DNA of 55,684 nucleotides from Chara braunii (lineage: Eukaryota; Streptophyta; Charophyceae; Charales; Characeae), in NCBI GenBank assembly GCA_003427395.1, contig BFEA01000562.1, forward strand, positions 772,126 through 827,809. The letters are read 5' to 3'. The number at the start of each line of letters is the position of its first letter. The stretch's first letter is position 1. The notes beneath the pieces were generated by a model. That model did not search any database, was not told the DNA's origin, and saw only the letters and a program-made list of their open reading frames with translations. Position numbers and translations under genes: made by a program. Below are positions 18,716-28,344 of the stretch, one piece after another.

Positions 18716-18837
18716 GGGCCTCGCTGCACCACTCTCGAAATGTGCAGAACGAGAGTGAATCGTCCGCTAAAATATGGTAAGATACACGGCCATGATTTTT
18801 GTCTTTTGTGCATTTCAAGAGCAATGCAGCGAGGCCC
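18716..18837. mobile_element. 122-bp MITE, PIF/Harbinger-like ends, TAT target duplication
   Basis: The terminal inverted repeats are ~34 bp: GGGCCTCGCTGCACCACTCT at the left and the complement of GCAATGCAGCGAGGCCC at the right. TAT lies immediately outside each end (18713-18715 and 18838-18840). A GGG...CCC terminus with a 3-bp T/A-rich duplication is the PIF/Harbinger pattern. A 200-bp relative is at 40553-40752, and the larger element at 24328-26032 shares the first eight terminal bases. Confidence 0.85.
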
Positions 18838-19753
18838 TATCTTAGATAGATTCCTTTTTTTTGTTTTTCTTCTTATTTGTTTTAGATTTTGTCTAGATTT
18901 TATTCTTATATTTTGTTTAAATTTTTCTTTTTCTTTTCTTTTGAGTGCCTGTTCGTTTTTGAAGGAACGGGCAACTCAAAAGCTCGGTTGTGCCAGACTG
19001 TTTCGCTGGACTTCCACCGATTCAGGGCACGAAGTGCCCGACTGTTTTGTCGGAGTCGCGCCGACTTATCTGGGGGCTGTGCCCCCAACAACTCATCTTT
19101 GGATGAGCAACATCGAATGAATCTGCCGCCCAGGGCGGCCACAATCGGGGTTAGGAGAGAGAGAGAGAGAGAGAGAGACGAGCTTACCTGCGCCCGTTGG
19201 ATTTCGGAACGGGCTGCAGCGTTTGCCTGCGCGCCCGAACCTGACACAAAAAGCGTCCGGGTACGGGCGCAGGGCAAAGAGGGGGAAAGAGGACCCTGTT
19301 GAGCTTGACTCTAGTTCGACTCTGTGAAGTGAAGGGGCGGCCGTTCGTTCTGAACGGCAAGCAGCCCCTGTACAAAAAAAAGAAAGCCAGGGGGTAAGAA
19401 AAAAAAAAAAAAAAAAAAGGAGAAGAAGAAGAAGCTGGGAAAAAAAAAAACTGTCGCGGAACAGCCGCGGATTTAACCGCGGCCTCAGTCCAGATGCAGG
19501 TCTAGAAGCATCTGGACTTTGATAAGACAGCAGACTGTTGGAGTCTAACAGTCTGCTTAAAAAGGCTTTGTACAACCTTTGGTAAGCTGCGTCTAGCCGC
19601 AGGTGAGGGCCAAATGCATTACCAAAGGTCTAAACTTAGTTTCCTTAGGGGAACATCAAAGTTCTCAGCCCTTGATCTCGTCTGAGATCAAGGGCTAGGC
19701 CTCACTCCGAGATTTGGCTGGGGGCAAAGTAGCTGCCCTCAGCCTCCAGCTAG

Positions 19754-19800
19754 ACTATAAAACAAGCTAGCAGCCAGCCAGCCAGCATTCATTTGTGGTT
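19754..19800 (+). promoter_or_regulatory. Possible TATA box, plus strand
   Basis: CTATAAAAC at ~19755-19763 is a good TATA-box match. No convincing plus-strand coding exon starts within the next 500 bases, and it lies just after the last hairpin of the array. It might drive transcription away from the array, or be chance. Confidence 0.25.
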
Positions 19801-20009
19801 GATGCTGCTAGAATTCCAACTTGAGTGAGTGCTGGCTGCTGGAGGGGGAGCCGCTGGTGGAGTAGGAGGAGCTGAGAGGAGCTGCTGTTGGCGAAGGAGG
19901 TCTGCAGGAAGGAGTGAGAGGTGGAGGTGGAGGCTGCCATGGCCACCACCTTGGTAGGCTGAGTATAGGGGAGATGCTGCACAACTTTTTTGGCGTCGAC
20001 ACCCATCAT
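19767..20009 (-). CDS. Short ORF with transit-peptide-like composition
   Basis: A minus-strand ATG-started frame of 80 codons contains MAASTSTSHSFLQTSFANSS and LLLLHQRLPLQQPALTQ. This is rich in Ser, Ala, Thr, Leu and Gln and poor in acids, like some plastid transit peptides. No downstream exon of a mature plastid protein was found. The frame overlaps GGAGG/CTCC-type sequence that can mimic this composition, so confidence is low. Confidence 0.2.
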   Translation of the reverse strand: MMGVDAKKVVQHLPYTQPTKVVAMAASTSTSHSFLQTSFANSSSSQLLLLHQRLPLQQPALTQVGILAASTTNECWLAGC

Positions 20010-20329
20010 CGAGAAGTGTGTAGGGGGAGTGCTGACCGCTCGGCACGGCAGCAGCTGCTCCTTTTTTGGCGGTGACGCGGCCGGGAGGGCCCTCGCTCAC
20101 GCGGGGGCCGATGCGCTCGACAGCGCAACTATTCTCCTCTCTGATCAAACTTTCTCCGCCTTCCCATCTTCCTTCTGCCTGCGTTCAGACTATCATCACC
20201 ACGTCGGGCGATGATTTGTACCGATATACGTGATAGCACTTGGACACTTATCTAGTCTTCACCACTTCGGGTGATAATTTGTACCAATCGTCGCATTTGG
20301 TCAGCATTGTCTCCCATATATAATTTGCA

Positions 20330-21000
20330 CCAGTGATCCACAATGAGCACGGCTTTGTGCTACTCGTGCATTCTTTGATGACATGCCAACGATACCTTCT
20401 CTTCTAAATACTTCGATCAACCAATCTCTCGTTCATTATTTTCTCCCTCTTTTAGGATCCTCGTCTTCTCTGCGCTAATAATACCTTATGGAACCCTTCC
20501 AAATACGTTCTCCCCAAGGTGATTAAGAAAAACCCTGTGATACTCAGATCACAGGCCTCCTACCCCTCTTGTAGCTTTTCTTTCCTAAGGTTGGAAAATC
20601 ACTAAGTCTATGGATACCACGTACCTAACGTTGCTATCGACGGTGGACAACGCAAGTCAGATGTTCTTCCTTCGATAGCGAGTGCTCTTCTTCCCCAAAC
20701 CGTCGTCCTTCCACACGTGTACTTCCCAGATTGATTACTACATCAACCCTTCCACACCACGAGTACTCTTACAGTAGGCACTCTATTATTCAATCCAGGC
20801 AATTCTGCATGCGGACCGGGCTCAGTTCGCGGCACATTAACATGCGCATTGCAGCGCGGGCTTGCGTGTGTGTTAGCGCACGTGCACAAAGAATTAGCGC
20901 AGCGGGCCCAGAAAAAGGAGCCTGCGGTTAGTACCGCCCAGCCTACCCTACTCAGCCTATCTAGCCTATCTACGTTCTCGCAACTGGATCACTCTGAATG
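20330..21000. other. Stretch without recognisable gene
   Basis: Ordinary-complexity sequence with a relative of the ACACGTGTACTTCCCAGATTG repeat near 20.71 kb and nothing else I can support. Confidence 0.35.
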
Positions 21001-21860
21001 TGAAGACCAATGCACATGACATCAACACCAATGTCCATCACCCGCGTACACCAAGTACGTTCTCTCTCCTCTCATCATCACTCCTCGTCTTCCCACATCA
21101 TGCGCCTCCTTCCCGAAGACCACCATCGCCATCACCTGCCCTGCGCCCCAGCTGCCCGGATATGGCTGCTGTGCGCCCGCTGCCTCAGCAAAGCCCGTCT
21201 CACCACTGAGCCCGTGCGGGCGTCCGACCAGCAGCGCCCATGCAGACACTTGCGCAGCAACGCAGTAGCATGTCCGCATTGCCTGCCTAGGCCAGAATGC
21301 CCTTCCCTGGGCTGGCCTCTTTCCTTTATGGAAAGTGCAGCCCCTGCTGTGTCTGCATGGGCCTGCAGTGTCTGCATGGGCCTGGCTGGGGAGCTTCCAG
21401 TAGCTTCCAGTCGGGCCCCAGTGTCTGTTCCCAGGCCCACTTCCACAGTTAAGGGCCTGGGCCCTTTTCGGTTGGGAACCTACAGATAGCCGTCCAGGCT
21501 TCAAGTGTTGGCCGCATTCTCATTGGCTCGCGGAGACTTTGTGACGACAATGCTGCCTTCTCATTTGTCCGTGGCCGCTGCATAATGTGTCGGCCTCACA
21601 CTGCGTGTGCCCAGGGTGCAGCCATCTGGCCCTGGGCTCAACTCTACAGCGCAGCCCTTGTTGGTGGAAAGAGCCTGGAGGCTCACATTTCCCCGTAACC
21701 AACTAGCGTGCTGCAACTGTCTGAGTACCCACATATGGAAAATGTCGTAAAGAGGCCTCTGGTGGATATTCAAGCCTGCCTTCACTTAGGGCGGGCACAA
21801 TGCTTGCTGGGGCGCCACAGCCTAGAACACTTGCATGTCTGTCGGGGCCCTGTGAGGGCT
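21000..21860. other. GC-rich stretch with GGCCTG motifs, no clear gene
   Basis: A TGTCTGCATGGGCCTG unit is directly repeated at ~21349-21385, and GGGCCTGGG-type motifs abound. Frames of 100-160 codons are open on both strands, as expected from composition. The style resembles the GC-rich part of the Gypsy LTR, so an eroded LTR is possible but not shown. Confidence 0.35.
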
Positions 21861-21869
21861 CAGTCCTCG

Positions 21870-21904
21870 CAATACGCTTGATCTTGGCCAAAAGGCCGAG
21901 AAAG
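21870..21904 (-). pseudogene. U2 snRNA 5'-end fragment
   Basis: On the minus strand CTTTCTCGGCCTTTTGGCCA and AGATCAAGCGTATTG match the first ~35 nt of U2 with two or three substitutions. Similarity stops abruptly at 21870 and unrelated sequence follows. A 5' U2 end joined to other sequence resembles the chimeric products of template switching during retroposition. Confidence 0.75.
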
Positions 21905-22163
21905 GCATAGACTTCTGTAAGAAGTGTAAAGTGAATAAAGCTTATATTACGACCTGTGAAGCTCGGGCCCCCAGGGGTAAGCCCGTGTCCCACCCGGGTT
22001 CGCACCGCCTCGCAAGGCCAGGACAAGCCCCGACACAATTTCTTTTTAAACCACCAGTACTTGGCTTAGCTATAGGCTTCGGTAGCGGCCCTTACATTTC
22101 CTGAAATCATGGCTTGTATACGGGCACAACTTTAGGAAGTATTGCTGGCCACTTTTTTTTTTG

Positions 22164-22269
<106 letters not shown>

Positions 22270-23190
22270 TGCCGGGTGGGATGTGGCACGGTAGGTGACT
22301 TTTCCTGTAGCGACCAAGTGGGGTCATTTTCCAACCCGAACCGAATCCCGCCAGAAGCCAAAAATGGGAAAACAACAACAACAAAAAAACGGGAGCGCCT
22401 GCTACCGGTACCTGCTCCCAGGCCTGGCCACGGGAAGAAGGGAGGTACCACTAGCCCAGGCCACCTCCCGTTTTTGCCAATTATTGAACTGGTAGGCCGT
22501 GGGACGCATGATTTACTGTTTTTGTTGAACTTTCTTCTAACTGGTCTGGCCCAAGCTTGCAGTGGACTGCTATTTCTGCGAATTCTGAACTGTGCAGCGA
22601 TCACAGGCGCAGTTGTCTCTTTTTTCTTTTACCTGCAGTGCGCTCAGCGACGTCTCATTGGCCCTGCCCTGGGCTCACGCCCTTTTCCCAACTTAGGGCA
22701 GCGGAATCTTGCACGGAGCGTCCCACGGCACCCCGTGTTTCACCGAGCAGACTCGTGTAAGTTAAACCCACGAATGATGTTTCACCCGGGATGTGCCATC
22801 CTCTGTTTTTTTTTTTTTTTTCCCCTCCCTTCTTCGTTGTTCAATCAAAGCACCAATCTTATTGCCAGTTATTGGTGGTGGCTGTCGCCTGCTGCAAAAC
22901 AGGCGAAGCATCTCATGGAAGACGCTCGTAACAAAGATGACACCACAGTGACACACAACAAACCAATGCACCAGTTTGAACATACCCCTCCCAACCCCCC
23001 TTAATTTTGGGCCATGCATCTCAGGGCTGCACTATTGTTGTACTGGCATACCTGCGACCAGTTCGATTCAGGGCCGATGTGAGATTTTCCTTCAGGTGAT
23101 TATCATCCTGCTAGCACAACATTGATCAGTCCCTAGTATAGGAGTATTTAGCACTAAAGAACAAACAGTAGGGCGGAAAAAAAGGGATTT
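22270..23190. other. Stretch without supported gene
   Basis: Mixed sequence with a few ~100-codon frames lacking splice signals I trust. No repeat relationship to the rest of the window was found. Confidence 0.3.
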
Positions 23191-23555
23191 GGTTTTGCTA
23201 CGATCAAACATAAATTACTCCGGGTGAACTGTGAAGCCCCCTCTTCCACCCCCAAAAAAGAAAAGAAGAGAGCTGGAGGATTTACTACTACCTATCAAAC
23301 AACCTCGACTCCAAGTAAGTTGGTAGCCCCTCTCTTGCGCCGCCCCATGCTGCAACCCCCTCCAGCTACCTCTCGTCTTCCCCCCCCCAACCCCCCCCAA
23401 GAAAACAAAATGAGGGGGAGGATTTACTGTTGGCTATCAAATATCAACTACTGCGGGTAAATTGTTAGCCCCTCTCTTCCACCTGAAAACAAACGAGGAG
23501 GACAAAGGCTATCGCATATCCACAACTGAGTCTCCAACTAAGACTGGGTCACGCT

Positions 23556-23593
23556 CTGTCTCTTATACACATCTAGATGTGTATAAGAGACAG
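23556..23593. other. Nextera mate-pair junction adapter (artefact)
   Basis: CTGTCTCTTATACACATCT is followed directly by its reverse complement AGATGTGTATAAGAGACAG. These are the 19-bp Tn5 mosaic ends joined head to head, as in Nextera mate-pair junctions. The translation gives the well-known contaminant string VSYTHLDVYKRQ. The 135 bp before it (23419-23553) are repeated exactly after it (23598-23732), so an untrimmed junction read was built into the assembly. This is not genomic sequence. Confidence 0.98.
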
Positions 23594-23756
23594 GGCCAGG
23601 ATTTACTGTTGGCTATCAAATATCAACTACTGCGGGTAAATTGTTAGCCCCTCTCTTCCACCTGAAAACAAACGAGGAGGACAAAGGCTATCGCATATCC
23701 ACAACTGAGTCTCCAACTAAGACTGGGTCACGTTAGACACTCCTTACCGTTCCTGA

Positions 23757-24215
23757 ACAATTTAGGATTTTCAGCGTCCCGGTTAGACCCTTCCTAAGAA
23801 ATCCGTCTTTAGGACTATTCCTTAGAAAGATGTTGTTGACAGATAAAAGTTGTGCCTCACGCTTTCATGCTTTCAACCAACAGGGTCACCGCCACAATCC
23901 TGATTCAGAGTATGCCCTCTCCACTGTGTGTATGCCCTCTCCACTCCGTGAAACGCAGTGGCTCAGCGTCCTTAGAAAAAAAATAAAAAAATTATGATTT
24001 TCAGCGTCGTGGTTAAGACTGTTCCTAAAAAGTCCGTCCTTAGGACTACTTCCTCAGAAAGATATCATTGACAAAAAAAAAAGGAGGAATAAAAGTTGTG
24101 CTTCAGGTTTCAGCCAATAGGGTGATCATCCTGATTCAGAGTATGCCTCTCCGCTACATGTATGCCCTCTCCACTACGTGTATGCCCTCTCCATTCCATG
24201 AAACGCAGTCCTTGA
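23757..24215. repeat. ~235-bp imperfect tandem duplication
   Basis: Both halves contain GATTTTCAGCGTC, a TTCCTAA..TCCGTC segment, ATAAAAGTTGTGC, CCTGATTCAGAGTATGCC and repeated GTATGCCCTCTCCACT. The second half starts near 23992. GTTAGACACTCCTTA at 23732 resembles the TIR of the element at 24328, so this block may derive from an older relative of it. Confidence 0.75.
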
Positions 24216-24327
24216 AATTTCAAAGAGCCAAGCGGGGTTCTTTGAAAACCAGAATGATTTGGCTGGCCACTCCTCAGGTCCTTCGCGCGTTTTCACTTTT
24301 TTTTCAGGGATTCGACTTTCAGGAATA

Positions 24328-26032
24328 GGGCCTCGTTAGACACTCCTTGCGAGTTCCTTGAGCCACAGTGAAATTTCCTTGTGGTCTTAAGCGAAATTTG
24401 CAGCGAAATTTGCGGCGTCATTCCACTCATCCTTGAGGACCTCCCCCGAGGATGTTTCCTTGTGGCGTGCCCGCGGCCGTTTTCATACGGAAATTAGTGG
24501 CTGCGGGGTCAGTGGTCCTTGGTCCACCGTCTTTTGTCCGTGTGGAGGTGGCATGGTCCAGTGACGTGTGGCGGGAAACGACATGAGGCGGGCGATGGGA
24601 AAAAAAATTAACCCAGGGGGCGTCAACATTTGAAATTTGAAGTTCGAATGACGGCTGCGACGACGACGATGACGTGCCGCTGGCGGTGCGAAGACGACGT
24701 GCTGCTGAAACGGGCTCAGCGGCGGCGTCACTTCCATCCCCCGGCCGTTGCGAGTGCGCAGGCATCGTCGGGTGCGTCCATCGCCATCGACCTTCGCACA
24801 CATCGACTGCGCCTTGAAACACATTTCCGTCTGCGGGACTGCATTCAGAGAAAAGGGGCCAGCTTTCGACGAATGTCTTCGGCTTCTTCGTTGGGTGTGG
24901 AAGGACGACACACACGTCAGTGGAGCAACGGGTCCGCGTCCAGGTCGTGGCTATGGAGGGCGACGAAGAGGGTGGACGTGCGGTGTTGATGCCTCTTGAG
25001 CTGCAGGCCATGGCGGCGGCCGTGTCTACCGTTGTTCTTCGATGTCAGTAGGAGAGGGCGCTGGGGCGACTGAAGGAGCAGTTGATCGCGCGTAGACGGA
25101 GGACATTGATGCAAGCTCCAGACGATGGCCCTGACTACGTGGCGACCTCGGAGGCTGTTGTTCAGCTGTGCTACGCGTTGTGTTGCGGAGTGATTCCTCG
25201 AGCGACGCGGAGGTGGTGGATGAAGCACAGGACAGGGAGCAGGACAGGGAGCTGCCGGTCTGCCGTTGGTCAGTCGTCGATCCATCCTGTCGCCGTTCTT
25301 GGAAGATCTCCTTTTGCGAGCCGCGACAGTGAGCAGGCCGACAAAACACACGTGGAAGAAGACAACGATGAGAAGCAGCACGACGACGAGTAGCAGATGC
25401 AGCCTGTGTAGCAGGTCGGCCATGTAAGGGCCCTGGAAAGAGCAGCAGCTCCACGTCAGTGGTCGACCGTCCAGCGAAGAACTCCGTCGACTACAGAAAA
25501 AGCGAGGGAAGATCTGTGCTCCGACGTGCAAGGCTTGACGACAACCGACGAAAACGACGATCTTCCAAAATAAAACTGTCGTTGCCGGACGCAGCGCTGG
25601 CGGGGACAAGCATTCAAATTTCCGACCGTTGTCGACGATCGCCCAGCACAGCAGACCGCATGACACCGGCCGGCGACGCCCGATTCGACGGACACACGGA
25701 CGGTGACCGTTTGGAGCTGTTGGGGCGCCGTCCAGACGGTGGAGGGCAGGGATGTCTGTGCTCCTGTTCAGTGGACCACATCTGGACCACCCTCAAACCG
25801 AAACTGTGCGTCGACGCATGCCTTCGCCGCTCCGAATTTCGCGCTTCCTTGTGCTCCGAGGGACCTCGGAGGTCCCTTGGGGATTAGGAAAAATTGGCTG
25901 TAGCCACAAGGACGCCACAAGGAAATTTCCTTGTGCTGCTTTCACTTTTTTTTCACGAATCGTCCCCGCGGACAGGTGGAACGAGCACTTCCTTGTGGAT
26001 TTTGGGTCCACAAGGAGTGTCTAACGAGGCCC
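24328..26032. mobile_element. 1.7-kb TIR DNA transposon, PIF/Harbinger-like ends
   Basis: A perfect 22-bp inverted repeat (GGGCCTCGTTAGACACTCCT plus TG) ends the element at 24328-24349 and 26011-26032, with ATA directly outside both ends. Subterminal sequence is rich in CACAAGGAAATTTCCTTGTG-type palindromes. The interior is GC-rich with frames of 100-249 codons on both strands. None shows a DDE transposase motif that I can identify, so I read it as non-autonomous or decayed. It inserted in or beside the 23.2-26.3 kb minisatellite. Confidence 0.85.
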
Positions 26033-26284
26033 ATAGTCTAAGGAGGGTCTATCAAGACCCATCGTCTCTCCTCCACCAAACAAAACAGAGAAACAATTGC
26101 TAGGCCCTCTCTTTCACCAAAACACAAGGAAAAGAGGAGGATTTACTGCTGGCTATCGAATATCTACTAATTCGACTAAATTGTTACTAGCCCATCCCTT
26201 CTGCCCGCACCCCCCCCGGACCGAAAAAAAAAGGCAGGAGAAGGATTAAGTAAAATTACTGCTGGCTATCAAATATCTGCTGCA

Positions 26285-26395
26285 CTTTTTTTTCTTTTTT
26301 TCTTTTTTGAAGCAACTTGTTCCAAGCTGTTCCTGGGGAGCAACATGTGCTGGGAACCAGGCCCAGCATCCCTGATGAATTTTGTACAGAACAAA
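26285..26395 (-). mobile_element. Poly(A) retroposon (family R2), minus strand
   Basis: On the minus strand GGGATGCTGGGCCTGGTTCC, CAGCACATGTTGCTCCCCAG and an A-rich tail (plus-strand T/C tract at 26285-26309) match the copies at 28.2, 30.1 and 34.2 kb. It is shorter and more diverged than those. Confidence 0.65.
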
Positions 26396-26850
26396 TGAGA
26401 TACCCAGGGGCTAGGACCCAGTTGCGTGTGTGTTTGGAAGCTATTGCATAAATCGCAGTGGCCATAACCACACTAGATGCAGAACAAAGTTATCGCCTTT
26501 CCTGTAGCAGGTGGTGCGCTGTCTGGGCTACACTAGATCGGGGTCTATACGTGTGCACGGGATCGAAATTGCCGCTGGCCTCCACCAAACTGATGCATTG
26601 CCGGCACATTATCAAATACTTGAATGCTTGCATGCAGTTCTGTAAAATCTCAGCCTGCAACATGCTCCGAAGAAAAGTTCCGCACTAGGTGGTCGATTAC
26701 CAAAGTGTGCCTTTGTCCCATAGTACCCCATTTTCGCAATGTCATTCATGCTCTCCCGCAAGCCACATAATGATCACATATAGTTGGGCAACAAAAATGC
26801 AGCTTTCCAGCCATGCACTTTTGCAAATTTAAACCAGATTTGGTGATGGG

Positions 26851-27580
26851 CAGTGGTTTTTGGCCCTAAGCGTCGGACCCCACTGCTCGGCTTCTTGGAA
26901 ATATCTTTCCAGGCCGGTGTGTTTGGGACTCCACTGATCTGGAAAAGAGGATGGAAACTCAGAATTGGAAGGCTTTTCAGAACCCACAGACCGTGGAAGG
27001 ACGTTGCGGGAAAGGTGTCAGAAGCGTTTCTACATGGTTGGCGGCCTGGAAACCGAACCGCGCGGCCTTCCACGACCTTTCCAGAAAGGCCTTCCAACCG
27101 ACCGGGGGGGGGNNNNNNNNNNNNNNNNNNNNNNNNNNNNNNNNNNNNNNNNNNNNNNNNNNNNNNNNNNNNNNNNNNNNNNNNNNNNNNNNNNNNNNNN
27201 NNNNNNNCATGTTCTCCTGTGGAAAGAAGATGCCGAGCGAGCGTGGTCCAGCTCACGTCACGACGGAGCGTTTCATGGGCGGGCAAGCCCCCTCGGACAT
27301 GCACTGCCCTATCACACGGTTCCCCAATGTGGGCCGTTGTCCGTCCTGGTCCAGCGACGGACGGACTTGGTGCACCACAATCCCATCCCGACTTTCCTTT
27401 TCGGGGGGGGACCCTCCAACTTTTCCTTTTTGGGTATGTTTTGCTTTTTCCAGAGCTTTGGAAATACTTTGGCGGTGGGGTCCCACGGAAACCCGCCAAA
27501 GTCTTTCCGCCGTCTTTCCACCGCTTTTTCTGGCCAACCACTTTTTCCAGCCGCCGAGCAGTGGGGTCCACCCCTAAGTC
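26851..27580. mobile_element. Inverted-repeat element A with GGACCCCAC ends
   Basis: The left end (CCTAAGCGTCGGACCCCACT, GCTCGGCTTCTTGGAAA) and the complement of the right end (GGACCCCACTGCTCGGCGGC, TGGAAAA, 27538-27580) form a ~35-bp TIR. The interior is GC- and TTTTCCA-rich and contains the assembly gap 27113-27207. The 446-449 codon frames through the gap exist only because Ns are read as open, so they are not genes. Confidence 0.75.
27113..27207. other. Assembly gap (95 N)
   Basis: A run of 95 Ns lies inside element A, right after a G run. Its true length is unknown. Confidence 0.99.
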
Positions 27581-27581
27581 T

Positions 27582-28192
27582 AAGGCCTGGACCCCACAGG
27601 AAAAGCGTTGGAAAAGTACTGATTTTGGGAATTCCGTGGAAGGGTCACTGGAAAAGTTCACCTGCGGAAAGACGGGAACCCATCGCAGAGGACGGAAAAG
27701 GCAGTTTTCCGAGCTCGGAAAGGCCGGAAACTTGAGAGGGACCAGTACACGGTCGCAGATGACATTGCCCGTCGAAGGGAAGCGCACCTGTTTTCGGATG
27801 TCTGGTCCTGGGTGGCTAGTGACAAGAGCATGTCTGTGTCCACCGCCATTGAGCCACTGGACGTCTCGGCTCGGACCATCGATGGACCAGCAGTTTGGCG
27901 AGGAGTTTCCAACCAAGGACATGCCCCCCCTCCCCCCCCTTCTGGAAATGGCACCAAATTCCGGCAGAAAGTCCTCCCGTGCCAGTTTTCCAACCGGAAA
28001 CTCGTGTGAAAACACAAAAGTGCAGTTTTCCAGAGTGCATTTTCCAGGCTGTGGGGCCCCAGAAAACCGCCCGCATCTCCGAAAATTGGTTTTCCAAACG
28101 GGCTCTTCGTCCACTGGACTCTCAGAAACATATTTTCATGCCATCTTTTCCATGTCTTTTCCAAGATTTTGTCCTGTGGGGTCCAGGCCTAA
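27582..28192. mobile_element. Inverted-repeat element B with GGACCCCAC ends
   Basis: The left end (CTAAGGCCTGGACCCCACAG, GAAAAGCGTTGGAAAAG) matches the complement of the right end (CTTAGGCCTGGACCCCACAG, then TTGGAAAAG) over ~37 bp. It abuts element A directly (CCCCTAAGTCTAAGGCC at the join). No transposase was recognised. Confidence 0.8.
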
Positions 28193-28204
28193 GCCTTCTT
28201 GAAA

Positions 28205-28310
28205 ATGGATGCAGACTTTCTTTTTTTTTTTTTTTTTAAAGGCTCCATTCTATTGGTGGGGAGCTGCACCTGCTGGAAAACGGGTCCAGCGTCCCTCATC
28301 ATCACCTTTT
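28205..28310 (-). mobile_element. Poly(A) retroposon (family R2), minus strand
   Basis: A plus-strand T run at 28220-28236 is the tail. On the minus strand GGGACGCTGGACCCGTTTTC, CAGCAGGTGCAGCTCCCCAC and CAATAGAATGGAGCC match the 30.1- and 34.2-kb copies closely. It sits between element B and the next GGACCCCAC block. Confidence 0.8.
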
Positions 28311-28344
28311 GGAAAAACACAGAACAACTCCTGCTGGGAACTAC

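Larger units (their letters stand above)
17734..19744. repeat. Hairpin array: many consecutive short perfect inverted repeats
   Basis: Successive hairpins include 17734-17757 (TCGCGCGGC/GCCGCGCGA), 18092-18115 (CTCCTATCA/TGATAGGAG), 18211-18236, 18417-18432, 18655-18677, 18691-18711 (CTGCCCGTTT/AAACGGGCAG), 18730-18757, 19025-19039, 19038-19053, 19071-19087, 19092-19107, 19125-19139, 19192-19214, 19340-19358, 19464-19483, 19487-19518 (11-bp arms), 19530-19556 (10-bp arms), 19575-19629 (11-bp arms with an inner hairpin at 19587-19602), 19667-19696 (13-bp arms, 4-base loop) and 19716-19744. Arms are 6-13 bp and loops mostly 1-12 bases. From 18.65 to 19.75 kb there are few gaps between stems apart from homopolymer tracts. 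Function is unknown. Confidence 0.85.
23200..26290. repeat. Minisatellite (GGATTTACTGNTGGCTATC units) split by a transposon block
   Basis: Units containing AGGATTTACTGTTGGCTATC, AAATATCAACTACTGCGGG and TAAATTGTTAGCCCCTCTCT occur at ~23.20-23.55 kb and at 23598-23732. Divergent units reappear at ~26.09-26.29 kb. The intervening 23.73-26.04 kb is occupied by a duplicated block and a TIR transposon, so the array was one locus before insertion. One of the left-hand copies is an assembly artefact (see 23556-23593). Confidence 0.75.

Noticed and set aside
24427-25887. Harbinger transposase within the 1.7-kb TIR element
   Set aside because: I looked for DDE-type motifs on both strands and found none I could defend. 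The frames are short and overlapping.
27113-27207. The N run as a biological feature
   Set aside because: It is a scaffold gap.
26774-28202. 446- and 449-codon frames on both strands
   Set aside because: Both pass through the 95-base N gap, which is read as open, and lie in inverted-repeat elements. No domain is visible.
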